Assembly: GCA_037445775.1 (NCBI GenBank)
Contig: JBBIJX010000021.1
Coordinates: forward strand, 1 to 26,119
Origin: JBBUX01 sp037445775
Lineage (GTDB): Bacteria > Actinomycetota > Coriobacteriia > Anaerosomatales > PHET01
Length of the DNA: 26,119 nt
Direction: 5' to 3'
Shown: positions 1-7,497 of the stretch, in pieces
How the letters are laid out: the number at the start of each line of letters is the position of its first letter
Numbering within the stretch: the stretch's first letter is position 1
Program-made: the position numbers and the translations under genes
The notes under the pieces: generated by a model
What the model saw: only the letters and a program-made list of their open reading frames with translations
Told to the model about the DNA's origin: nothing
Database searches by the model: none

Positions 1-438
1 ACGCAGAGCGTGCGCGACTGGCTCCGCCAACCTCCGGCAGTGGTCGAACCCGCGTCGCGTAAGCGCCTCGCGCGTGGGCGGCACCCACGTGACCGCGTCA
101 GCCCACCCCGGCCAAGCGCACGCGATCTCACGCGCTAGCAGAGCTCCCAGCACGTGAGCGAGACGCCTCTCACCCGAGTCCTTGTACAGCACGACAGCCC
201 GTGCAAGGCCGCCGTCGAGGCTCCCCGCCGCAATCGCCGCGCTGAAAGAATGCTCGCTGTGCCAGCACTCGGTGCACACCAATCCGCCGAAGGGCGCACC
301 GCAGCGCGGACACGCGGTCTCGCGAGCGACACGTGGGAGCGTCGCATCGCACGCGGGACACAGGAGCGTCCCAGGCGCGTCACAGCCTGCGCACCGTGTG
401 GGTGCCACCAGCTCCGCGATTCCCGCAAGCAGCCGCAC
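1..438 (-). CDS. comF: ComF-family phosphoribosyltransferase, 3' part cut off by window edge
   Basis: The frame is open from a GTG at 438-436 to the left edge, giving the first 146 residues. An AGAGGAG ribosome site ends 5 bases before this GTG, which decides the start. The N-terminus holds four CxxC pairs (C16/C19, C27/C30, C43/C46, C55/C58), the zinc-ribbon seen at the start of ComF/GntX proteins. After it come a VVLYKDSGERRLA stretch and VPPTREALTRRGFDHCRRLA, which match the conserved start of the phosphoribosyltransferase fold in this family. The catalytic PRPP loop would lie beyond the edge. ComF family members are linked to DNA uptake or nucleotide salvage; the precise role is not settled by sequence. 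It follows the AEC permease by 28 bases and is probably co-transcribed with it. Confidence 0.85.
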   Translation of the reverse strand, partial: MRLLAGIAELVAPTRCAGCDAPGTLLCPACDATLPRVARETACPRCGAPFGGLVCTECWHSEHSFSAAIAAGSLDGGLARAVVLYKDSGERRLAHVLGALLAREIACAWPGWADAVTWVPPTREALTRRGFDHCRRLAEPVAHALR

Positions 439-466
439 GCGCACTCCTCTTGGCGCGGCGGCTGTG

Positions 467-1378
467 TCAGAACGCGAGCAACTGCACAAGCGGTATCGTG
501 ACCGCCGCGAGCACCGTCGTCGTGAAGATCGCCGACGCGATGAAGTCCGTGTCGAGCCCGAACCGCTCCCCCGCCACGAGCGTGAGCATCATCGCAGGCA
601 TCCCCGCCTGAAGCGCCACGACCCGCAGCGCTTCGCCGGAGAGCAACGCGTCCGCGATGAGAAACGCCACGACCGGCGCGACGGCAAGCCGCAGCAGAGT
701 CACGACACCGAGATCGGCTATCCCACGCGCGATCGTGCGCGGCTTCAGCGCGAGCCCCACCGTGAGCATGATCAGCGGCGCCACCACGTTAGCAAGCAAG
801 TCTAACCCGGCGCTTACCGGCACCGGGATGGCCAACGGACGCAGCAGTAGGCCCGCTGCGAGGGCGACAACCGCTGGGAACGTCACGAGCTCGCGCAGCA
901 GGTTCACCCGTCGCTGTCCCGCCGAACCCATCCGGGCCGCGATAGGTATGCCCACTAGCACGAACAGAAAGACGGTCCCGAAGACATCGGAGAAGACCGC
1001 GAGCGGGACCGCCGATGTCCCAAGCAACGCGGCAGTGATCGGATAGCCGAGATAGCCCGTGTTGCCGAGTGCTGAGGTTAGCAGCACCGCGCCACGTCTC
1101 GGGCCGGACAACCCCCGCGCCTTCGTCAAGAGCCACGCGAGCGCGAGTACGACGGCGAAGGTTGCCCACGCGATGCCGACCGCCCGCCACACTTCAGCCC
1201 CAAGGGTCGCCCCATGCACCGCACGGAAGACGAACGCGGGCAGCCCCACGTAGATGATTACGGTGTTGAGCGGACGCGCGTCCCGAGCGCTCAAGAGCCC
1301 CGTGAAGCGCAGTAGCGCGCCGACCCCTACGATCGCCGCGAACGTGAGAATCGTCGAGGCGAGAGGATCGGGCGCCAC
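467..1378 (-). CDS. AEC-family (auxin efflux carrier type) permease
   Basis: The 303-residue protein is almost entirely hydrophobic, with roughly ten predicted membrane segments arranged as two halves. This matches the AEC/YfdV family (membrane transport protein, Mem_trans). Family-like landmarks are LNTVIIYVGLPAFVFRA near residue 40, SALGNTGYLGYP near 105 and LQAGMPAMMLTLVAGERFG near 265. The start is a GTG at 1378, six bases after the mtnA stop codon, with a weak TAGGGCG ribosome site. Family members export or exchange organic anions such as malate or amino-acid derivatives; the substrate cannot be read from sequence. Its position directly behind mtnA suggests that it is co-transcribed with the S-adenosylmethionine by-product salvage genes, so a sulfur or nucleoside breakdown product is a possible substrate. 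That last step is inference. Confidence 0.85.
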   Translation of the reverse strand: MAPDPLASTILTFAAIVGVGALLRFTGLLSARDARPLNTVIIYVGLPAFVFRAVHGATLGAEVWRAVGIAWATFAVVLALAWLLTKARGLSGPRRGAVLLTSALGNTGYLGYPITAALLGTSAVPLAVFSDVFGTVFLFVLVGIPIAARMGSAGQRRVNLLRELVTFPAVVALAAGLLLRPLAIPVPVSAGLDLLANVVAPLIMLTVGLALKPRTIARGIADLGVVTLLRLAVAPVVAFLIADALLSGEALRVVALQAGMPAMMLTLVAGERFGLDTDFIASAIFTTTVLAAVTIPLVQLLAF

Positions 1379-1384
1379 GTCGCC

Positions 1385-2644
1385 CTACCGCTCCAGGTCG
1401 AGCTCGTGCATGCCCCCGCAGCCCATGCAGCGCAGCGCAAGCGCCGTCTCGAAGTCGGGCTCGGGGCGCACGACGCCGCGCTCGGTGATGAACGCCGTGA
1501 TCAACTCGCCGGGCGTCACGTCGAACGCGGGGTTGTAGATGTCGACGCCGGGAGGTGTCACCTTGAACCACGCGTCGAACGAATACGCGCCGCCCTTGCG
1601 CTCGACCCGCATCACGTGGTCCTTCTGCAACGGCACGTCGTAGGGGCCGTCGTTCGTCAGCAGATCGAAGGCGCGGATCTCGTCGGCGCTGCCCGGCTCG
1701 ATGACGCCCGAGACGGTGAAGCCTTCGAGTTCGCGCGGGTCGCGCTCCTCGATCTCGATCTGATCGCCGCTCCCGAGCGTGAGATCGACCGAGGACGACG
1801 GTGCTGCGACGTAGAACGGAATGCCATGCTCCTTCGCAAGTACCGCAAGGCCGTAGGTGCCGATCTTGTTCGCCGTGTCGCCGTTCGCGCAGATCCGGTC
1901 AGCCCCGACGATGACCGCGTCCACCCAGCCATTACGCATGATGCTCGCCGCCATGCTGTCGGCGATGAGCGCAGACGGGATCCCGGCCACGCGGAGCTCC
2001 CACGCGGTCAGCCGTCCGCCCTGGTTGACCGGGCGCGTCTCATCGATCCAGACGTGCTCGATCTTGCCCTGTTCGTGCGCCGCGAAGATGACGCCGAGCG
2101 CCGTCCCGAAATAAGCCGTCGCGAGCGAGCCGGCGTTACAGTGCGTGAGCAGCTTGGCATTTTCGCCGATGAGCTCGGCGCCAAACGCACCGAGAGCGCG
2201 GTTACGCTCCTCGTCCTCGGTGACCATGTTCTGGGCCTCCTGCACGACAAGCGCGCGTAGCTGGTCGAGCGGCAGGTCACCGTTTTGGAACGCGAGCACG
2301 CGCATGCGCTCAGCGCCCCAGCGGAGGTTCACGGCCGTGGGCCTGGCCGCTGAGATCTCCTCAACCACCTCCGTGAGGAGGTGAAGGTACTCGTTCGGAT
2401 CGTCGGTGAGCGCGCCTTCGGTCTCACTCCAGAGCGCGACGGCGAGCGCGGCGGCCACCCCGAGCGCCGGCGCACCGCGGACCGCAAGCGTCTTGATGGC
2501 CATGCAAACGCCGTCGTAGGTGTTGCAGGCGAGCACGTCACCCTGGAGCGGCAAGCGCGTCTGGTCGATGAGGAAGACCGCGGGTGCGCCCGTCTCCTCT
2601 GACTCGCCCCACCAGATCGTGAGCGGGATGTCGCTGACAGCCAT
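1385..2644 (-). CDS. mtnA: S-methyl-5-thioribose-1-phosphate isomerase, enlarged form
   Basis: The enzyme converts methylthioribose-1-phosphate to methylthioribulose-1-phosphate in methionine salvage. Seen motifs are RGAPALG (56-62), THCNAGSLAT with the catalytic-type Cys169, VGADRI with Asp249, and NPAFDVTPGELITA near 371-384. The ATG at 2644 was chosen because the MAVSDIPLTIWW start resembles the family and AAAGGG lies about 10 bases upstream; a longer in-frame reading runs into ahcY and looks spurious. At 419 residues it is longer than the usual 340-370. The extra length is an insertion of roughly 45 residues between the ERDPREL and PPGVDIYNPAFDV segments (about 308-366), plus a tail of about 24 residues carrying CMGCGG (C406, C409). 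The related archaeal ribose-1,5-bisphosphate isomerases and eIF2B-like proteins share the fold, so the substrate is less certain than the family. Confidence 0.9.
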   Translation of the reverse strand: MAVSDIPLTIWWGESEETGAPAVFLIDQTRLPLQGDVLACNTYDGVCMAIKTLAVRGAPALGVAAALAVALWSETEGALTDDPNEYLHLLTEVVEEISAARPTAVNLRWGAERMRVLAFQNGDLPLDQLRALVVQEAQNMVTEDEERNRALGAFGAELIGENAKLLTHCNAGSLATAYFGTALGVIFAAHEQGKIEHVWIDETRPVNQGGRLTAWELRVAGIPSALIADSMAASIMRNGWVDAVIVGADRICANGDTANKIGTYGLAVLAKEHGIPFYVAAPSSSVDLTLGSGDQIEIEERDPRELEGFTVSGVIEPGSADEIRAFDLLTNDGPYDVPLQKDHVMRVERKGGAYSFDAWFKVTPPGVDIYNPAFDVTPGELITAFITERGVVRPEPDFETALALRCMGCGGMHELDLER

Positions 2645-2684
2645 GAGTGGTTTCCCTTTCGCGTGAACGAACGGTCCCGGACGT

Positions 2685-3944
2685 CTAGCAGGTTCCCTCT
2701 TGCCAGGAGCAGAGGTAGGCCTCCTGCTCCTCGGTGAGCGTGTCAATCTCGACACCCAGCGTGGCGAGCTTCAGCGCCGCGATCGAAACATCGATCTCCT
2801 CGGGGACGTCGTAGACGCCCGGCTCCAGTTCGGCGGCCTGGTTGACCATGAACTCCGCGCAGAGCGCCTGGTTCGCGAAGGACATGTCCATGACGTTTGC
2901 GGGGTGCCCCTCGGCGCACGCGAGGTTCACGAGGCGGCCGTCCGCGAGCAGGTAGATCGTCTTGCCGTCGGCCATGACGAACTCCTCGACGAGCGGACGG
3001 ACCTCGCGGACGGACACGGCTGCCTCACGCAGGTGTGCGATGTTGATCTCGACGTTGAAGTGGCCGGAGTTGCAGATGATGGCGCCGTCCTTCATCGCCT
3101 CGAACATCGCCACGTCGATGACGTTGATGTCGCCCGTGACGGTGATCCAGATGTCGCAGATCGCCGCGGCGTCGACGGCGGGCATGACGCGGTAGCCGTC
3201 CATGACAGCCTCGAGGGCCTTGAGCGGGTCGACCTCGCACACCACGACGTTCGCGCCCATACCGCTTGCGCGCATCGCCACGCCGCGGCCGCACCAGCCG
3301 TACCCGGATACGACGAGCGTGCGACCGGCGAGCAGCCGGTTCGTCGCCCGGATGACTCCGTCAAGCGTCGACTGGCCGGTACCGTAGCGGTTGTCGAACA
3401 GATGCTTCGTCTTGGCCTCGTTGACGGCGACGATCGGGTACTTGAGCGCACCGTCATCGGCCATGGCGGCGAGCCGGATCACGCCGGTCGTCGTCTCTTC
3501 GGTGCCGCCGATGATGTGCTCGAGCGCATCGATGCGCTCGGCGTGGATGCGCCCCACGACATCGGCGCCGTCGTCCATCGTGATGTTGGGCAGGTGGTCG
3601 ATCGCAGCGTCGATGTGCGCGTAGTACGTGTCAGTGTCCTCGCCCTTGATCGCGTACGTGCGCACGCCGTAGTGCTCGACGAGCGCGGCCGCGACGTCGT
3701 CCTGTGTCGAAAGCGGATTCGACGCGCAGAGCACGATGTCGGCGCCGCCGGCCTTGAGCGTGCGCATGAGGTTCGCCGTCTCGGTCGTCACGTGCAGGCA
3801 CGCGCTCACACGCATGCCTTCGAGCGGGCGCTCGCGCTCGAAGCGCTCCCGAATGCTCGCGAGGACGGGCATGTCCTTGTCCGCCCATTCGATGCGTGCC
3901 TTGCCCGCATCGGCGAGCGAGATGTCAGCGACGTGGTGATCCAT
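2685..3944 (-). CDS. ahcY: adenosylhomocysteinase (SAH hydrolase), short form
   Basis: The enzyme splits S-adenosylhomocysteine into adenosine and homocysteine with bound NAD, removing the inhibitor left by methyltransferases. Landmarks are CLHVTTETAN near 48 (substrate adenine site), NPLSTQDDVAAAL near 76, GEDTDTYYAH near 100, TKHLFDNRYGTGQSTLDG near 183, the NAD loop VVSGYGWCGRGVAMRA near 212, CNSGHFNVEI near 291 and NLACAEGHPANVMDMSFANQ near 343. The 419-residue length matches the shorter prokaryotic forms that lack the insert of about 40 residues found in many bacterial and eukaryotic enzymes. The ATG at 3944 has AAAGGA 8-10 bases upstream. The gene lies 51 bases after PNP and 40 bases before mtnA, so the three are probably one operon. 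Confidence 0.97.
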   Translation of the reverse strand: MDHHVADISLADAGKARIEWADKDMPVLASIRERFERERPLEGMRVSACLHVTTETANLMRTLKAGGADIVLCASNPLSTQDDVAAALVEHYGVRTYAIKGEDTDTYYAHIDAAIDHLPNITMDDGADVVGRIHAERIDALEHIIGGTEETTTGVIRLAAMADDGALKYPIVAVNEAKTKHLFDNRYGTGQSTLDGVIRATNRLLAGRTLVVSGYGWCGRGVAMRASGMGANVVVCEVDPLKALEAVMDGYRVMPAVDAAAICDIWITVTGDINVIDVAMFEAMKDGAIICNSGHFNVEINIAHLREAAVSVREVRPLVEEFVMADGKTIYLLADGRLVNLACAEGHPANVMDMSFANQALCAEFMVNQAAELEPGVYDVPEEIDVSIAALKLATLGVEIDTLTEEQEAYLCSWQEGTC

Positions 3945-3995
3945 GGATGGGTCCTTTCGACGTGACGTCCGCGCGTATCGCGACCGTCGCGGGAT

Positions 3996-4820
3996 TCACA
4001 GCCGGGCGAGTATACCAACCACGAGGCCTTCGAGGGACTCCGCGGCCTCATCTCCCGCCGCGAGTACCTCGTCGTGGCTCAGGTGCGCGCCGCCAGCGGC
4101 GTTCGAGACGAGCGACAGCCCGAGCACCCGCATCCCGAGCGCGCGCGCGACGATCACCTCCGATACCGTCGACATGCCCACCGTCTGGGCGCCGATGCGC
4201 CTGAGGTACTCGACCTCGGCGGGTGTCTCGTACGCAGGGCCCAGGAGCCCCGCATAGACGGCCTCACGAAGCGCGACTCCCTGCTCCTCGGCAACGTCGC
4301 GCGCAAGCGAGCGCAGCTCCGGGTCGTACGCTCCGCCCATGGGCACGAACGGCGTCCCGCCCCTCGGCCCCGGCCAGCCCACGAGCGGGTTCATGCCGGT
4401 CAGGTTGAGGTGATCGGCGATGAGCGTGATGTCTCCGGTGGAAAGCGCCGGGTCGAGTCCGCCGGCGGCGTTCGTGACGATCAGCGTTGACGCGCCCAGG
4501 TCGTGCGCAAGCCGTACGGGCCACGTGGCCTCGAACGCCGAGACCCCCTGGTAGACGTGAACGCGCCCCGAGAAGGCCGCGACCGCCGTGCCGCCGAGGG
4601 TGCCTGCCACGAGCCGGCCGCCGTGCCCCGCCACGGCCATGGGCGGCTTCGGGAAACCGGGAAGGTCGCAGTAGTCGACGGTCTTCGCTCCCTCGATTCG
4701 GTCGGCGAGCCCGCCCAGGCCGCTACCCAGGACGAGCGCGACTCGCGGTATGACACCGGTGGCCGCGCGGACCGCGGCGACATCGCGTTCGTCCGCGACG
4801 AGTTCGATTCCCTGTTGCAT
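3996..4820 (-). CDS. punA: purine nucleoside phosphorylase, trimeric type I
   Basis: The enzyme splits purine nucleosides with phosphate to give free base and ribose-1-phosphate. The 274 residues carry LGSGLGGLAD (31-40, phosphate loop), TNAAGGLDP near 116, GPAYETPAE (194-202) and GMSTVSEVIVAR (215-226), followed by SLVSNAAGG with Asn240. The Glu198/Asn240 pair is the pattern of enzymes that prefer 6-oxopurines (inosine, guanosine) in this family. Methylthioadenosine phosphorylases carry an Asp-based pattern there instead. The usual MSTVPE is MSTVSE here. The ATG at 4820 was chosen because AAGGGAG sits about 5 bases before it; the longer in-frame extension runs into the divergent promoter region. 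It heads the PNP-ahcY-mtnA-permease cluster. Confidence 0.92.
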   Translation of the reverse strand: MQQGIELVADERDVAAVRAATGVIPRVALVLGSGLGGLADRIEGAKTVDYCDLPGFPKPPMAVAGHGGRLVAGTLGGTAVAAFSGRVHVYQGVSAFEATWPVRLAHDLGASTLIVTNAAGGLDPALSTGDITLIADHLNLTGMNPLVGWPGPRGGTPFVPMGGAYDPELRSLARDVAEEQGVALREAVYAGLLGPAYETPAEVEYLRRIGAQTVGMSTVSEVIVARALGMRVLGLSLVSNAAGGAHLSHDEVLAAGDEAAESLEGLVVGILARL

Positions 4821-4992
4821 GAGTGCTCCCTTGGCGATGTCGTCCGGACCGCCCGCCCTGCGGGCCCGCTGGGTTTGTTCCCACTTGCCGCCTTCACACC
4901 TCCAGCACGAACGGATGGTATCCTCGTGATCGGTACGGGGCTTGCCATGCCGTGGACTGTCCGATCTGTCGCAGCCCGATTCGGAGTCGATC
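4821..4992. promoter_or_regulatory. divergent intergenic region between PNP and the SpoIID gene
   Basis: This 172-base gap must hold promoters for both directions. On the plus strand TTCACA (4893-4898) is followed after 17 bases by TGGTAT (4916-4921), a weak match to a vegetative promoter for the SpoIID gene. The same spot read on the minus strand gives GGATACC, a possible -10 for PNP. A perfect hairpin, GCCCGC-CCT-GCGGGC (4851-4865), lies in what would be the PNP leader. I could not match any known riboswitch, including the SAH type. These are pattern matches only. Confidence 0.3.
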
Positions 4993-7470
4993 GTGAAGAC
5001 CGGCATTCACCAGACGCTCTCGCTGCGCGCGCTCTGCGCGCTGCTCGCCGCCGCGCTCGCGGTCCCTGCGCTGACTCCTGCTCACGCGATCGCTGCAGAA
5101 GAGACGACGTTCACTTTCAACGGCGGTGGATGGGGACACGGGATCGGTCTCTCGCAGTATGGCGCCAAGGGCTACGCCGAGAAGGGCTGGGCCTACGACC
5201 GCATCCTCAAGCACTACTACCAGGGCACGCGGCTCGAGACGAAGCCCGCAGTCACCGTGCGCGTCAACCTCGACAAGGCAAAGGCGGCGCGCAATCGCTG
5301 GCGCGTGCAGGCTTCGAAGGACACCACCATCACGTTCATCCAGCTCTCCGATACCACGAAGCGTGTCGCGCTCAGGCAGCTCAAGGGCAGCACGCCGGCG
5401 ATTTGGTGGGTCACGACCGCAGGGAATGACACGCGCGTCCACGCCGACGACGGCGGACGGCCCGGTGAGGTCGTTGAAGCGTTCGCCGGGCGCTGCTACG
5501 CGACGTCGGACGCGCCGATCCGCATCGTCGACAGAAGCGGACCGTTCAACCACACGAACGTGGCGTGGCGTGGGCGCCTGCACTTCATACCCCAGGAAGC
5601 GACGACGAGCATCTGCGTGAACTACGTGGACATGGAGGACTACCTGAAGGGTGTCGTGCCGCGCGAGAGCCCGTCATCCTTCCCCACCGAGGCGCTGAAG
5701 GCACAGGCAGTGGCTGCGCGCTCGTACGCCTACCAGGACGCCGTTGAGACACGCGTCTTGTGGTGCACGGCTATGTCGCAGGTCTACAACGGCCAGTCGA
5801 GACCTGAGGTGGTACACGAGCCTGCGAGCACCAACGCCGCCGTGGCGGCCACCGCCGGACAGCTCGTCTGGTACGGCACGGAGACCAAGCCCGTCAAGAC
5901 GTACTTCTCGTCATCGTCCGGCGGTCACACCGCCAACGTCGAAGACGTATGGTTCTCGACGCCGCGTCCCTACTACAAAGGCGTCGTCGACGAGGACAAG
6001 AGCGGCAACCCCTACTACTCGTGGACGACCGGCGCGCTGACCGCATCTGATGTCTCGAACAAGATGCGAGCTAGGGTCGGCTCGTCGTACGCGGCACCCG
6101 CACCGCATCTCATCACCAACGTCGCACTAGAGCGCGCCTCCACCGGCCACGTGCGCTACGCGAACATCACGTGGTCGAACGGTGTCACCTACAAGATCAG
6201 GGGAGACACGATGCGCGGCGCACTGGGGCTGCGGTCAACGAAGTTCACCGTCGCGACGAAGCGGCCGGAACCCGTCACGAACGTCTACTCCGAGGCTAAC
6301 GCCAATCTCGCATGGTCCGGTCCCTGGAAGCGGATCACGCGCGGCGATGCCCACGGCGGCACGTACGCGCGTGCGGGCGTCGCGCGCTCTCGGTTCGTGG
6401 CGCGCTTCGATGGCACCAGCGTCCGGTGGGTCGGCACCAAGGGCCCGTCGTTCGGCAGGAGTTCGGTGGCGATAAACGGAGTCGAGGTCGCGACGGTCGA
6501 CCTGTACGCCGCGTCGACACGCACGAAGCAGACGCTGTTCACCACGTCCGGCCTCTCTCAGGGCGAGCACACGCTCACGGTGACCGCGCTGTCGAGCAAG
6601 AACGCGCGCTCGAGTGGGGTGGGAACGAGCCTCGATCGCATCTACGTGACAGGCGGGACGCTCCTCAGCGCACCAGTGCCCGTGCAGCGCTATCAGGAGT
6701 CCGGCGCGCGGGTCGTCGAGTTCGGCGGCTGGAGCAGCGAGACGACGGCCGTCGCGTCAGGCGGGAGCCGCATCTTCAACGCGTCGGTCGGCGCGCGCGC
6801 CGTCGTCGACTTCTACGGCGAGAGGATCGCGTGGGTCGGATCGAAGGGCCCCGGGCTGGGCAGCGCCTCGGTCCGCCTCGACGACGGTCCGTCGCGGACC
6901 ATCTCGCTCGACGCGAGCGCCACCGCACACCAAGCGACGCTGTTCGAGAGCGGCACGCTCGACCGCGCGAAGCCCCACCGTCTCACGATCGAGGTCCGTC
7001 CGGGCAGCTCGGGTAGCGGGCGTGTCTTCGTCGACCGTCTCGACGTCACCGGCGGATGGGTGAAGTCCCCGCTCCTGCCGTCGACGCGTGTGCAGGAGAC
7101 TCGCGTGAAGCGTTCTGGGAGCTGGACGACGTACCGTAACGCGCTCGCGTCTGGTGGCACGCACATCGTCAGCGGACGCCGCGGCTCCGCAGTCAACGTG
7201 GTGTTCGAGGGCTCCGGCATCGCGTGGTACGGCGCCAAGACACGCCATTACGGGAAGGCAGAGGTGCTGCTCGACGGCGTCCGCATCGCGGTGGTCGACC
7301 TCTACAACCCCACCGTCGTGCTGAACCGCAAGATCTGGGGCACGGCAGGACTACCCGCGAAACGCCACGTGCTCACCATCCGTGTGCTGGGGACGAAGCG
7401 CACAGCCGCGATCGGCACACTCGTGAGCGTCGACGCGTTCGTGATCAAGGGACAGCCGGTCGTCGAGTGA
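4993..7470 (+). CDS. secreted SpoIID/LytB-domain protein with three C-terminal repeat modules
   Basis: This 825-residue protein starts at a GTG (4993) with GGAG six bases upstream. Residues 1-35 form a signal peptide, with a likely cut after AHA or AIA. The SpoIID/LytB region (about 38-420) opens with GGGWGHGIGLSQYGAKG. It contains MEDYLKGVVPRESPSSFP, with Glu225 in the PRESP motif as the candidate catalytic acid, EALKAQAVAARSYA (233-246), QVYNGQ and SSSSGGHTANVEDVW. SpoIID is a peptidoglycan lytic transglycosylase and LytB an amidase enhancer, so an extracellular wall-cutting or wall-remodelling role is expected. The remaining part is three modules of about 125 residues (see separate entries). 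It is the only plus-strand gene, divergent from PNP and convergent with the LCP gene, 27 bases from its stop. Sporulation cannot be concluded from this one gene. Confidence 0.88.
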   Translation: MKTGIHQTLSLRALCALLAAALAVPALTPAHAIAAEETTFTFNGGGWGHGIGLSQYGAKGYAEKGWAYDRILKHYYQGTRLETKPAVTVRVNLDKAKAARNRWRVQASKDTTITFIQLSDTTKRVALRQLKGSTPAIWWVTTAGNDTRVHADDGGRPGEVVEAFAGRCYATSDAPIRIVDRSGPFNHTNVAWRGRLHFIPQEATTSICVNYVDMEDYLKGVVPRESPSSFPTEALKAQAVAARSYAYQDAVETRVLWCTAMSQVYNGQSRPEVVHEPASTNAAVAATAGQLVWYGTETKPVKTYFSSSSGGHTANVEDVWFSTPRPYYKGVVDEDKSGNPYYSWTTGALTASDVSNKMRARVGSSYAAPAPHLITNVALERASTGHVRYANITWSNGVTYKIRGDTMRGALGLRSTKFTVATKRPEPVTNVYSEANANLAWSGPWKRITRGDAHGGTYARAGVARSRFVARFDGTSVRWVGTKGPSFGRSSVAINGVEVATVDLYAASTRTKQTLFTTSGLSQGEHTLTVTALSSKNARSSGVGTSLDRIYVTGGTLLSAPVPVQRYQESGARVVEFGGWSSETTAVASGGSRIFNASVGARAVVDFYGERIAWVGSKGPGLGSASVRLDDGPSRTISLDASATAHQATLFESGTLDRAKPHRLTIEVRPGSSGSGRVFVDRLDVTGGWVKSPLLPSTRVQETRVKRSGSWTTYRNALASGGTHIVSGRRGSAVNVVFEGSGIAWYGAKTRHYGKAEVLLDGVRIAVVDLYNPTVVLNRKIWGTAGLPAKRHVLTIRVLGTKRTAAIGTLVSVDAFVIKGQPVVE
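6280..7452 (+). repeat. three tandem beta-rich modules within the SpoIID-domain protein
   Basis: The module copies span about 6280-6657, 6685-7056 and 7084-7452 (residues 430-555, 565-688 and 698-820). Shared landmarks in order are a W followed by a GG-x(2-3) turn (GGTYARAG, SGGSRIFNAS, SGGTHIVSG), a core of VRWVGTKG / IAWVGSKG / IAWYGAKT, then SVAINGV / SVRLDDG / EVLLDGV. The third and first copies have VDLY, and each ends with HTLTV / HRLTI / HVLTI and a DxxxVxG close (DRIYVTGG, DRLDVTGG, DAFVIKG). The alternating pattern suggests beta-sandwich domains, probably binding wall carbohydrate; that function is inference. The copies have diverged at DNA level, so the duplication is old. Confidence 0.8.
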
Positions 7471-7497
7471 CGATCGTCCGCGGCCGAACGAGCGCAA

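Noticed and set aside
2700..3965. 421-codon open frame on the plus strand opposite ahcY
   Set aside because: Antisense shadow of ahcY with repetitive Asp/Val/His/Arg composition and no ribosome site of note.
4821..4992. SAH riboswitch or other leader element upstream of the PNP-ahcY cluster
   Set aside because: I could find only one short GC hairpin and none of the conserved core I associate with the SAH class; a covariance-model search would be needed to claim it.
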